Assembly (NCBI RefSeq): GCF_026344005.1
Contig: NZ_JAPKNH010000010.1
Location: 87,893 to 151,892 of the forward strand
DNA from: Kaistia terrae
GTDB lineage: Bacteria; Pseudomonadota; Alphaproteobacteria; Rhizobiales; Kaistiaceae
DNA: 64,000 nt
Reading direction: 5' to 3'
Below the pieces are notes generated by a model, which was given only the letters and a program-made list of their open reading frames with translations, was not told the origin of the DNA and made no database searches. Positions within the stretch are counted from its first letter, which is position 1. Each line of letters opens with the position of its first letter. This document shows positions 10,406 to 18,338 of the stretch, in pieces. A program made the position numbers and the translations under genes.

Positions 10406-11619
10406 GCGATCCCCGCGACGTCTGGATCACCGGCATTGGCCTGATCTCCTCGCTCGGCGAGGGGCTGGATGCGCATTGGCAGGCGATGGCTGTCGACCAG
10501 CCGCGTGTCGGCAACGTCGACACGGAGCATTTCGCGCCGTTCCCCGTCCTGCCGATGGTGCCGCTCGAACTCGACAAGCAGATCCCCCGCAAGGCCGATC
10601 AGCGTCAGATGGAGCCGTGGCAGCGCCTCGGTACCTATGCTGCCGGGCTGGCGCTCGCCGATGCCGGGCTTTCCGGCGATCTCGAGCGCCTTGCGCATAT
10701 GGATATGATCGTCGCGGCGGGTGGCGGTGAACGCGACGTCGTCGTCGACGGCCAGATCCTGGCCGGCCTCGGCAGCGCGGAAAATCCCGACGCATTCCTG
10801 AACGAGCGGCTCGCCAACGATCTCCGCCCGACGCTGTTCCTGGCGCAGCTTTCCAATCTTTTGGCCGGCAACATCTCGATCGTCCACAAGGTGACCGGTT
10901 CGTCGCGCACCTTCATGGGCGAGGAATTGGCCGGCATCAGCGCCGTGGAGATCGCCGCGAGGCGCATTCGCGCCGGTGGTCAGGGCGAACAGTTCCTCGT
11001 CGGCGCCGCCTATAATGCGGAGCGCAAGGACATGCTGCTGAGCCTCGCGCTTGGCAACACGCTTTGGCAGGGCGCCGTGAATTCCGTCTGGGAGCGTGCG
11101 AACGCCGGCGGTGGCATGGTGACCGGCTCGCTCGGCGTCTTCCTCGTGCTCGAATCGCGTGAAAACGCCGAAGCGCGCGGCAAGTCCGGCTATGCCAAGC
11201 TCGGTCCGGTGCTTTCCGGTCGCAGCCGCCGCGAGCCCGGCCAGGCCGCCGCCGTGGCGCGCAACCAGATTGACGCGATCCGTCCCTCGCTCGGCGACAA
11301 GCCGGTCGGCCTGCTCTCCGGTGCAACCGGCATTGCGAATGCCACGCTCGAAGAGCGCGCGTTGCTGGAATCGCTCGTTGCCGAAGGCACGGTCGGTCCC
11401 ATCCGCGCCACGCAGAGCCTGATCGGCAACAGTCTCGAAGCCGCATTCCCGGCCCAGGTCGCGCTTGCCGCGCTGGCGCTGTCGCGAAAAGGTTTCTATC
11501 GGCCGTCCGATTCATCCGGGCTGGAGCTTGAAGCGACGGACGCCCCCACCCAGATCCTGGCGACGAGCTGGGGTTTCTGGCGCGGCGAGGGCATGGCGCT
11601 TCTCGAAGCGATCGACTGA
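10402..11619 (+). CDS. fabF2XL: Ketosynthase-like protein FabF2XL, lacking the catalytic cysteine
   Basis: This 405-residue protein has the thiolase fold of beta-ketoacyl-ACP synthases (GIGLISSLGEGLDAHW at the start, EIAARRIRAGG after the nucleophile helix). The nucleophile segment reads TGSSRTFMGEELAGIS, and by my alignment E175 sits where the catalytic Cys should be. The protein has no cysteine at all. The two histidine motifs are also changed: LLSGATGIANAT replaces the NAHGT motif, and SLIGNSLEAA has Asn for the second His. It is therefore probably a non-condensing partner, like a chain-length factor, of the next gene. Start and stop are coupled to neighbours. Confidence 0.88.
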   Translation: MSDPRDVWITGIGLISSLGEGLDAHWQAMAVDQPRVGNVDTEHFAPFPVLPMVPLELDKQIPRKADQRQMEPWQRLGTYAAGLALADAGLSGDLERLAHMDMIVAAGGGERDVVVDGQILAGLGSAENPDAFLNERLANDLRPTLFLAQLSNLLAGNISIVHKVTGSSRTFMGEELAGISAVEIAARRIRAGGQGEQFLVGAAYNAERKDMLLSLALGNTLWQGAVNSVWERANAGGGMVTGSLGVFLVLESRENAEARGKSGYAKLGPVLSGRSRREPGQAAAVARNQIDAIRPSLGDKPVGLLSGATGIANATLEERALLESLVAEGTVGPIRATQSLIGNSLEAAFPAQVALAALALSRKGFYRPSDSSGLELEATDAPTQILATSWGFWRGEGMALLEAID

Positions 11620-11633
11620 GAAAGGTCACGAGC

Positions 11634-12920
11634 ATGGGCACAGGCAAGACGCGGGATCATCTCGGCCGTCCGGTCGTCGCTGTCACCGGCATGGGCGTCG
11701 TCACGTCGCTCGGTCAGGGCATCGACGCCAACTGGTCGGCGCTGACCGCCGGCGAGTCCGGCATCCATCGCATCACGCGCTTCCCGGTTGACCATCTTCG
11801 CACCACGATCGCCGGCACGGTCGATTTCCTGTTCGATGAAACGCCGCGCTCGGCCGTACTGACGGAAAAGCTGGCGCATCTCGCCGCCGAGGAAGCGATC
11901 GAGCGGGCCAAGATCGGCACGCCGGGCGATTTTCCGGGCATGCTGTTCATGGCCGTTCCGCCGGTCGAACTTGACTGGTCGGTCAAGCGCGAGCTGTTCG
12001 ACGGCGGCAATTCCGAGAATGACGATCCCTATGATCGCATGATCGAAAGCGGCATGGCGCTCAACAGCGCCGACGCTTACGAATATGCGCTTTATGCCTG
12101 CGTCGCCGAAAAGACGGCCGACCATTTTGGCACGCGCGGCGCGCCGATCTCGCTGTCGACGGCCTGTGCTTCGGGCGCTACCGCGATCCAGCTCGGCGTC
12201 GAGGCGATCCGGCGCGGCGATACTGATGCGGCGCTTTGCATCGGTACCGATGGTTCGGTGCAGGCCGAATCGCTGATCCGCTTCTCGCTGCTTTCCGCGC
12301 TTTCGACCAACAATGAGGATCCGACAAAGGCCTCGCGGCCCTTCTCGAAGAACCGCGACGGATTTGTTATGGCCGAAGGCGCTGGTGCGCTCGTGCTCGA
12401 GGATTATGATGCGGCCGTCGCGCGCGGCGCCGAGATCCTGGCTGTCATTCGCGGCGTGGGCGAACAGGCCGACGACTTCCACCGCACCCGTTCCAAGCCG
12501 GATGGCTCGCCCGTAATCGGCGCCATGCGCCAGGCGCTTGGCGATGCCGGCATCGGCCTTGACGAGGTCAATTACATCAACGCGCACGGCACTAGCACGC
12601 CGGAAAACGACAAGATGGAAGCCCTGTCGCTGGAAGCCGTGTTTGGCGAGCACGTCAGGACGATCCCGATCAGCTCCAACAAGTCGATGATTGGCCATAC
12701 GCTGACGGCGGCCGGTGCGATCGAGGCAGTGTTCTCGATCCAGACGATCCGCAGCGGCGTCATTCCGCCGACGATCAACCAGGACGTTGCCGACCCTTCG
12801 GTGTTGCTCGACGTAGTGCCGAACGTCGCCCGCGAGGCGCCGGTCTCGATGGTGCTGTCGAACTCCTTTGGCTTCGGTGGGCAGAATGCCTGCCTGGTGA
12901 TCGCTGCCAGCCCGGCCTGA
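11634..12920 (+). CDS. fabF1XL: Beta-ketoacyl-ACP synthase FabF1XL
   Basis: A 428-residue ketosynthase with the complete KAS II active site: C178 (STACASGATAIQ), H318 (INAHGTSTPEND), K350 and H355 (NKSMIGHTLTAAG). It catalyses decarboxylative Claisen condensation of malonyl-ACP with the growing chain on AcpXL. It lies 14 bp after fabF2XL, with an AGAAAGGT-like ribosome site before the ATG. The pairing of an intact and an inactive ketosynthase resembles KS/chain-length-factor pairs of polyketide synthesis. Confidence 0.93.
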   Translation: MGTGKTRDHLGRPVVAVTGMGVVTSLGQGIDANWSALTAGESGIHRITRFPVDHLRTTIAGTVDFLFDETPRSAVLTEKLAHLAAEEAIERAKIGTPGDFPGMLFMAVPPVELDWSVKRELFDGGNSENDDPYDRMIESGMALNSADAYEYALYACVAEKTADHFGTRGAPISLSTACASGATAIQLGVEAIRRGDTDAALCIGTDGSVQAESLIRFSLLSALSTNNEDPTKASRPFSKNRDGFVMAEGAGALVLEDYDAAVARGAEILAVIRGVGEQADDFHRTRSKPDGSPVIGAMRQALGDAGIGLDEVNYINAHGTSTPENDKMEALSLEAVFGEHVRTIPISSNKSMIGHTLTAAGAIEAVFSIQTIRSGVIPPTINQDVADPSVLLDVVPNVAREAPVSMVLSNSFGFGGQNACLVIAASPA

Positions 12921-13011
12921 TCCGCGACGCTCGGTCCGTGCCCGTGCCTCTGGCATGTTTGGCGCCGAGACGGTAAAGCAGGCGCTGTTCAGAACGACAG
13001 ACGGAAAACTC

Positions 13012-14037
13012 ATGCGCGCCCTCCAGCTGCTCGCCGACCGCAAGCTCTCGATCGTTGACGTCCCCATGGCCGCCGCGCCCGGTCCCGGCGAGGTCCGCGT
13101 GGCAATGGGCGCCGTGGCGCTCAACCACATCGACGTCTGGGGCTGGCGCGGCATGGCGTTCGCCAAGCGCAAGCTGCCGCTCACCGTTGGCGCGGAAGCC
13201 GCTGGCACCGTTGAGTCGATCGGCCCCGACGTCGAGGGCGTGAAGGTCGGCGACCGCGTCGCCATCTATGGCGCCGAGACCTGCGGCACCTGTCCCGCAT
13301 GCCATGCCGGTCGAGACAACCTCTGCGAGAACGTCGCTGGCGTGCGCGGTTTCCACATCGATGGCCTTGCCTGCGAATACGTGACTCTCAAGGCCCGCCA
13401 TGTCGTCGTGGCGCCCGCCAGCGTCGCCATTCACGACATTGCCTGCACGCCCGTCACCTTCGGCACCGTCCAGCACATGCTGTTCGACAACGCGAAGCTC
13501 GAAGCCGGCCAGACCATCCTGATCCAGGCGGGCGGCAGCGGCATCGGAACAGCGGCGATCCAGCTCGCCAAGGCGGTCGGCGCGACGGTGATCACCACCG
13601 TCGGCAGCGACGAAAAGGGCGAGAAGGCCAAGGCGCTCGGCGCGGACCACGTCATCAACTATCGCGAGGACCGCTTCGAGGGCGTCGTCCGCAAGATCAC
13701 CAAGAAGCGCGGCTGCGATGTCGTGTTCGAGCATGTCGGTGTCGATACCTGGGCCGGGAGCATGTTCTCGCTGCGCAAGGGCGGCACGCTGGTCACCTGC
13801 GGATCGACCACCGGCATTTCGACCGAGATCAATCTGTTCCAGCTCTACCAGCAGCAACTGCGTCTGATCGGCTCGTTCGGCTGCCGCATCGAGAACATCG
13901 CCCAGTCGCTCGCCAAGATCGCGGCGGGCGTCGTCACGCCGGTCATCGATACCGTCGTTCCGCTCGATGACATGGGCGATGCACTGGACCGCATCGAGAA
14001 ACGCCAGGTCTTCGGCAAGATCATCGTCACGCTCTGA
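13012..14037 (+). CDS. adhXL: Zinc-type alcohol dehydrogenase superfamily protein of the VLCFA locus
   Basis: A 341-residue MDR-superfamily oxidoreductase. The structural zinc lobe is present (ETCGTCPACHAGRDNLC), and the Rossmann motif is AGGSGIGTAAIQLAK. The catalytic zinc ligands look absent: the usual Cys is within NHIDVWGW and the usual GHE is GAEAAG. It may therefore act as an enoyl or quinone-type reductase rather than a zinc alcohol dehydrogenase, which would fit the enoyl reduction step of chain elongation. The ATG at 13012 (MRALQLLADRKL) is preferred; an upstream in-frame ATG at 12955 adds a non-conserved leader. Confidence 0.85.
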   Translation: MRALQLLADRKLSIVDVPMAAAPGPGEVRVAMGAVALNHIDVWGWRGMAFAKRKLPLTVGAEAAGTVESIGPDVEGVKVGDRVAIYGAETCGTCPACHAGRDNLCENVAGVRGFHIDGLACEYVTLKARHVVVAPASVAIHDIACTPVTFGTVQHMLFDNAKLEAGQTILIQAGGSGIGTAAIQLAKAVGATVITTVGSDEKGEKAKALGADHVINYREDRFEGVVRKITKKRGCDVVFEHVGVDTWAGSMFSLRKGGTLVTCGSTTGISTEINLFQLYQQQLRLIGSFGCRIENIAQSLAKIAAGVVTPVIDTVVPLDDMGDALDRIEKRQVFGKIIVTL

Positions 14038-14041
14038 TCCA

Positions 14042-14977
14042 ATGGCCCTGCCTGGCAAGAAGAACCCCATAAAGACCTGGATGCGGCGCGTCACGCGCAG
14101 CCGTCCGGCCCATGCCGTCATCGCCTTCTGCGTGCGCGGGCTGATCGTCGGCGTGCGTAGCCTCGGCGAAAAGCGCGCCGGCCGCGTCGCCGGTTCGGTG
14201 GCGCGCTTCATCGGCCGCTTCGTGCCGGAATCCAAGCTGGCGCGACGCAATCTGGCCGTCGCCTTCCCGGAGAAATCCGATGCCGAGCGGGAGCAGATCC
14301 TGCAGGGCGTCTGGAACAATCTGGGCTGCACGGTCGCGGAATATGTCTTCCTCGACAAGCTGGTCGATATCGATCCCGAGCGTCTTGGCGAAGGGCGGAT
14401 CGACGTTGTCGGCGTCGATCAGTTCCTGGCGATGCGCGACGACGGCAAGCCGGGCATCATCTTCTCGGCCCATCTCGCCAACTGGGAGATCCTCGCTGTT
14501 GTCGCGGCGCGCTTCGGCCTGCCGGTCGTATCGTTGTTCCGCGCGCCAACCAACAACGTCATCGCCGAAGACCTGATGCGGCAGCGCGAGCAGATGATGG
14601 GCAAGCTTGTCGCTTCCAACCGCGGCGCTACCTTCGAGGTCGGCGCGGCGCTGGATCGCGGCGAGCATATCGGCATGCTGTGTGACCAGCACCATAGCCG
14701 CGGACCGAAGGTGCCGTTTTTCGGCCGCTTGGTGCATGCCAATCCGCTCGTGGCGCGCCTGGCCCGGCACTATGATTGCCCGGTGCACGGCGCACGCACC
14801 ATCCGCCTGCCCGACGGCCGTTTTCGCGTTGAGCTGACGCCGCCGGTCGACATGCCCCGCGACGAAGAGGGCTTGATCGACGTCGATGCCGGCACGGCCA
14901 AGGTGATGTCCGTCGTCGAAGGCTGGGTACGCGAAAATCCGGAGCAATGGCTCTGGCTGCACAATCGCTGGCGTTAG
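14042..14977 (+). CDS. lpxXL: Lipid A very-long-chain acyltransferase LpxXL
   Basis: A 311-residue protein of the LpxL/HtrB family. The catalytic motif H144-x4-E149 is seen in FSAHLANWE, followed by the PVVSLFRAPTNN region. A hydrophobic N-terminal segment (AHAVIAFCVRGLIVGV) would anchor it to the inner membrane face. LpxXL transfers the C28-type acyl chain from AcpXL to lipid A. It starts 4 bp after adhXL; the in-frame ATG at 13967 lies inside adhXL and is rejected. It is the last gene of the locus. Confidence 0.92.
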   Translation: MALPGKKNPIKTWMRRVTRSRPAHAVIAFCVRGLIVGVRSLGEKRAGRVAGSVARFIGRFVPESKLARRNLAVAFPEKSDAEREQILQGVWNNLGCTVAEYVFLDKLVDIDPERLGEGRIDVVGVDQFLAMRDDGKPGIIFSAHLANWEILAVVAARFGLPVVSLFRAPTNNVIAEDLMRQREQMMGKLVASNRGATFEVGAALDRGEHIGMLCDQHHSRGPKVPFFGRLVHANPLVARLARHYDCPVHGARTIRLPDGRFRVELTPPVDMPRDEEGLIDVDAGTAKVMSVVEGWVRENPEQWLWLHNRWR

Positions 14978-15072
14978 GTTTCCTCTTTCGTCCTCGGCCT
15001 TCGGGCCACGTCCCGGCAGAACTGCCGGACACCAGCCTTTAAATCCGCGCCGCCGCGTGGCAAACTCTGTTC

Positions 15073-15555
15073 ATGGTTCATTCTCCTGTCCTTGCCGTGC
15101 CGCGCGACGGCCGTCAGTCGGAAACGGCGCTGGCGATCCAACGCGGCGTCGGCCGCCTCTTTCGCGCGCATGGCTACGCCGTCGTGACGGAACTGGTACT
15201 GGCGACGGGGCGACGGGCCGATGTCATCGCGCTCGGGCCTTCCGGCGAAATCACCATCGTCGAGATCAAGTCGTCGATCGCCGATTTTCGCGCCGACGGC
15301 AAATGGCCGGACTATGCGCTCTATTGCGACCGGCTCTATTTCGCCAGCCATGCCGGCGTGCCCCGGGAAATATTCCCCGAACAGGCAGGACTGATCCTGG
15401 CCGATGCCTATGGCGCTGAAATTCTCCGGGAGGCGCCGCTTTCGCCGCTGGTCGCCGCGCGCAGAAAAGCGATGACGCTGCGCTTCGCCCAGGCTGCCGC
15501 CTACCGGCTGCATGGCCTGTTCGACCCCGAAGCCGGGTTTCGTGAGATCCTTTGA
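15073..15555 (+). CDS. mmcB: MmcB family DNA repair protein
   Basis: A 160-residue protein of the MmcB family. It has a PD-(D/E)XK-like core: RADVIALGPSGEITIVEIKS carries the D and E-x-K residues, with SSIADFRADGKWPDY following. In Caulobacter, MmcB acts in the mitomycin C damage response with imuA-imuB-dnaE2. Neither of those genes is in this window. It is preceded by 95 bp after lpxXL and looks monocistronic. Confidence 0.85.
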   Translation: MVHSPVLAVPRDGRQSETALAIQRGVGRLFRAHGYAVVTELVLATGRRADVIALGPSGEITIVEIKSSIADFRADGKWPDYALYCDRLYFASHAGVPREIFPEQAGLILADAYGAEILREAPLSPLVAARRKAMTLRFAQAAAYRLHGLFDPEAGFREIL

Positions 15556-15638
15556 TCCGATGTCGTTGACGCTGCGGGCTTGAAGCGTTGGCGCGATGCC
15601 GCTAGACGGGATCGGCCAATTCGCAAAAGGAAAAACCC

Positions 15639-15989
15639 ATGAGCAGCATTCGTCGCATCGAGCCGGGCCCCCGCATGAGCGCAGGCGTCGTCCACGGCAA
15701 CACCGTGTATCTCGCTGGCCAGGTCGGCAATCCGGGCGACGACGTCGCAGCCCAGACCCAGACCGTGCTCGACACCATCGACCGTCTGCTGGCCGAGGCC
15801 GGCACCGACAAGTCGCGCATCCTGTCGGCTCAGATCTGGCTGGCCGACATGGCCAATTTCGGCACCATGAACACCGTCTGGGATGCATGGGTCGACAAGG
15901 CCAACCCGCCGGCACGCGCCACGGGTGAGTCCAAGCTCGCAACCCCCGCGCATCTCGTCGAAATCATCGTCGTCGCCGCGCTCGCCTGA
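15639..15989 (+). CDS. RidA family protein
   Basis: A 116-residue RidA/YjgF-family protein: GNTVYLAGQVG near the N-terminus, ILSAQIWLADMANFGTMN in the middle and the substrate-binding arginine in PPARATGES. Family members hydrolyse reactive enamine/imine intermediates from PLP enzymes, or are related deaminases. It is a subgroup with a short N-terminus. A clear hairpin terminator follows the stop, so the gene is a separate unit. Confidence 0.9.
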   Translation: MSSIRRIEPGPRMSAGVVHGNTVYLAGQVGNPGDDVAAQTQTVLDTIDRLLAEAGTDKSRILSAQIWLADMANFGTMNTVWDAWVDKANPPARATGESKLATPAHLVEIIVVAALA

Positions 15990-16011
15990 GCGCCACGACC
16001 TTGAACTGCGA

Positions 16012-16035
16012 ACGGGCGCCTCGGCGCCCGTTTTC
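16012..16035 (+). terminator. Rho-independent terminator after the ridA-family gene
   Basis: A perfect 9-bp stem (ACGGGCGCC / GGCGCCCGT) with a 2-base loop, followed by TTTT. It sits 22 bp after the stop codon at 15989 and 26 bp before the end of the convergent regA gene, whose transcripts it may also limit. Confidence 0.85.
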
Positions 16036-16060
16036 ATATTCCGTCCGTATGGCCGTTCGT

Positions 16061-16618
16061 TCAGCGCGGTGCGCGCTTCGCCAGGATGCGCTGCAGGGTG
16101 CGGCGGTGCATGTTGAGGCGGCGTGCCGTCTCGGAGACATTGCGCTCGCAAAGCTCGTAGACGCGCTGGATATGCTCCCAGCGCACGCGGTCGGCCGACA
16201 TGGGATTGTCCGGCGGAAGTGCGCGTTCGGCGGGATCGCGGGTCAGCGCCGAAAAAACTTCGTCGGCATCGGCGGGCTTGGCGAGATAGTCGACGGCGCC
16301 GAGCTTCACGGCGGTCACGGCCGTTGCGATGTTGCCGTAGCCGGTCAGCACGACCATGCGTGATTCAGGCCGGCGCTTGCGGAGGAGTTCGATCACGTCG
16401 AGGCCGTTGCCGTCCTCGAGACGCATGTCGACAACTGCGTATGCCGGCGGCTTCTGGTCCACCTTGCGCAGGCCCTCGGCGACCGAATCAGCCGTTTCCA
16501 CGGCAAAGCCGCGTGTTTCCATTGCGCGGGCCAGTCGCTGCAGGAAAGCCTTGTCGTCATCAACGATGATGAGCGAGGTATCAGTGCCGGCGAGACCGGC
16601 AGATTCCAGGTCTGTCAT
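16061..16618 (-). CDS. regA: RegA/ActR response regulator
   Basis: A 185-residue response regulator. Receiver domain residues 13-125 have the acidic pocket D20-D21-D22 and phosphoacceptor D64 (VVDMRLEDGNG). A Fis-type helix-turn-helix at the C-terminus is NVSETARRLNMHRRTLQRIL. The size and HTH are those of RegA/PrrA/ActR, which control respiration, photosynthesis, CO2 and N2 fixation genes in response to redox state. The cognate kinase is the next gene upstream, in the same orientation with 133 bp between. Confidence 0.92.
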   Translation of the reverse strand: MTDLESAGLAGTDTSLIIVDDDKAFLQRLARAMETRGFAVETADSVAEGLRKVDQKPPAYAVVDMRLEDGNGLDVIELLRKRRPESRMVVLTGYGNIATAVTAVKLGAVDYLAKPADADEVFSALTRDPAERALPPDNPMSADRVRWEHIQRVYELCERNVSETARRLNMHRRTLQRILAKRAPR

Positions 16619-16751
16619 AGACGTTTAACTCCGCGCCTCCCCGAATTATCTTTTCCTTCCATCCGGGTTATAGGCATCCCAAGCCCCCGCGCCAAGGCCG
16701 CCATGCAACCAGAATGGTCAAAACCGCGCGCTCAAAGGGCCGCTCTCGCGG

Positions 16752-18119
16752 TCAACTGTCCATTGAATGGCTTTCCAGGCCTTTGCGCTCGTCCGATCTG
16801 CCCGAAATACCGAGTCGGTCCATGGCGTCGCGCGGCCAGACAATGCGGACGATTGCGCCATGCTCCGGCGCTTCGCGATTGGAGAGAGCAAGCCGCGCGC
16901 CTGTGCGCTCCAGCAGCGTCTTGGCGATGAAGAAGCCAAGGCCAAGGCCGCCGGCTTCATGATCCTCCAAGCCTTCCGTCGTGCGCGCTCGTGTCGTCAC
17001 GTAGGGCTCGCCGATATGGTCGATCACTTCGGACGCAAACCCCGGTCCGTCATCGGCGATCGTCAGCGCCACCTCGTCTGCATTCCACACCGCCGTAACC
17101 TCGACGGTCGTCTCGGCGAAGTCGACGGCGTTCTCGACCAGATTGCCGATGCCGTAGAGAATTGAAGGATTGCGCCGGCCGACTGGTTCGCTGTCGCGGT
17201 CACCGACGAACTTTACCTGGATGTCGATGCCGGTATCGGCATGCGGCTCAACCACTTCAGCCAGCATATGGCTGACGGGGAGGCGGTCGATATGCTGGCC
17301 AGGCTCGGTCGAGAGCGAGGTCAGCTTGCCCAGAATGTCGCGACAGCGCTGGGACTGGCTGCGCAGCAGGGCGATATCCTCGGCATAGGGGCTGTCTGCC
17401 GGCAGTTCGCGCTCCAGCTCCTTGGTCACAAGCGCGATGGTCGCGAGCGGTGTGCCGAGTTCATGCGCGGCGGCGGCGGCGAGCCCATCCAGCGCCCAGA
17501 GGTGCTGCTCGCGGGCCAATACCAGCTCCGTCGCCGTCAGGGCATCGGCAAGCTGGCGTGCCTCCTCGGAGACGCGGAAGGCGTAGACGCCCATGAAGAA
17601 CACTGCCGAAACCAGCGCGAGCCAGAAGCCGACCACATAAAGGAACGGCATCGAGAATGTCTCGCCCTCGGGCCAGGGCAGGGGCATGTGCCAGAGAGCG
17701 AGCGCCGTCACCGCGGCGATGACCAGCCCGCCCAGCATGACGGTCAGGCGGGGGGCCAGCGTCGTCGCGGACACGATGACCGGTACGATGATCAGCACGG
17801 CGAACGGATTCTGCAATCCGCCCGTCAGCGACAACAGAACGGAAAGCTGCAGCACATCATAGGCCAGCAGCAGCGCTGCCGTACGGCCTTGCAGGCGCAG
17901 GCTGGATGGATAGCGGATCTTGATGAACAGGTTGAGCCAGGCCGACAGAGCGATCGCCGCCAGGCAGAGCCCGATCGGCATCGGGTATTCCAGCCAGAAG
18001 CGCACGAACACCACTGTCGCCGTCTGGCCGATGATGGCGAGCCAGCGCAGCCGAACCAGCGTATCGAGCTTCAGACGGCGCGCGCCGAACCCGTGCGAGG
18101 GGAAAGCTTGCTCCGGCAT
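16752..18119 (-). CDS. regB: RegB/ActS redox-sensing histidine kinase
   Basis: A 455-residue membrane kinase with six predicted hydrophobic segments in residues 24-180. The ubiquinone-site heptapeptide of the family is present as GGLQNPFA (100-107). The H-box is AAAAAHELGTPLATI with H219. The redox-active cysteine of RegB is conserved at C259 (SQSQRCRDILGKL), just after the dimerisation helix. N and G boxes follow (NLVENAVDFA, DDGPGF, GGLGLGFFIAK). It phosphorylates RegA under reducing conditions. It is divergent from phaZ across a 219 bp gap. Confidence 0.92.
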   Translation of the reverse strand: MPEQAFPSHGFGARRLKLDTLVRLRWLAIIGQTATVVFVRFWLEYPMPIGLCLAAIALSAWLNLFIKIRYPSSLRLQGRTAALLLAYDVLQLSVLLSLTGGLQNPFAVLIIVPVIVSATTLAPRLTVMLGGLVIAAVTALALWHMPLPWPEGETFSMPFLYVVGFWLALVSAVFFMGVYAFRVSEEARQLADALTATELVLAREQHLWALDGLAAAAAHELGTPLATIALVTKELERELPADSPYAEDIALLRSQSQRCRDILGKLTSLSTEPGQHIDRLPVSHMLAEVVEPHADTGIDIQVKFVGDRDSEPVGRRNPSILYGIGNLVENAVDFAETTVEVTAVWNADEVALTIADDGPGFASEVIDHIGEPYVTTRARTTEGLEDHEAGGLGLGFFIAKTLLERTGARLALSNREAPEHGAIVRIVWPRDAMDRLGISGRSDERKGLESHSMDS

Positions 18120-18338
18120 TGTCGCATCACCTGAAGTTGGAATTTGCTTAGTTTGGCCGGCTTATAGCACGAGGCAGGCGATAATGGGCGATCCCGCACG
18201 GGCTCTCGACCGCAATACCCTTGCATCCGGGCTAAAATCGCCCTTACATATTGCATTGCACAAGGCTGGCCGCCGCCCTTACTGCCCGACGGAATACCCG
18301 GCCGGTCCGATCCCTTCGCGGAGCGGCAGGTGGACGGC

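Noticed and set aside
12955..13011. Earlier ATG for the adhXL gene
   Set aside because: The extra 19 residues are not conserved-looking, and the family begins at MRALQLL.
11496..13265. A 589-codon frame on the minus strand
   Set aside because: Antisense to fabF1XL and adhXL, no recognisable motif, no ribosome site.
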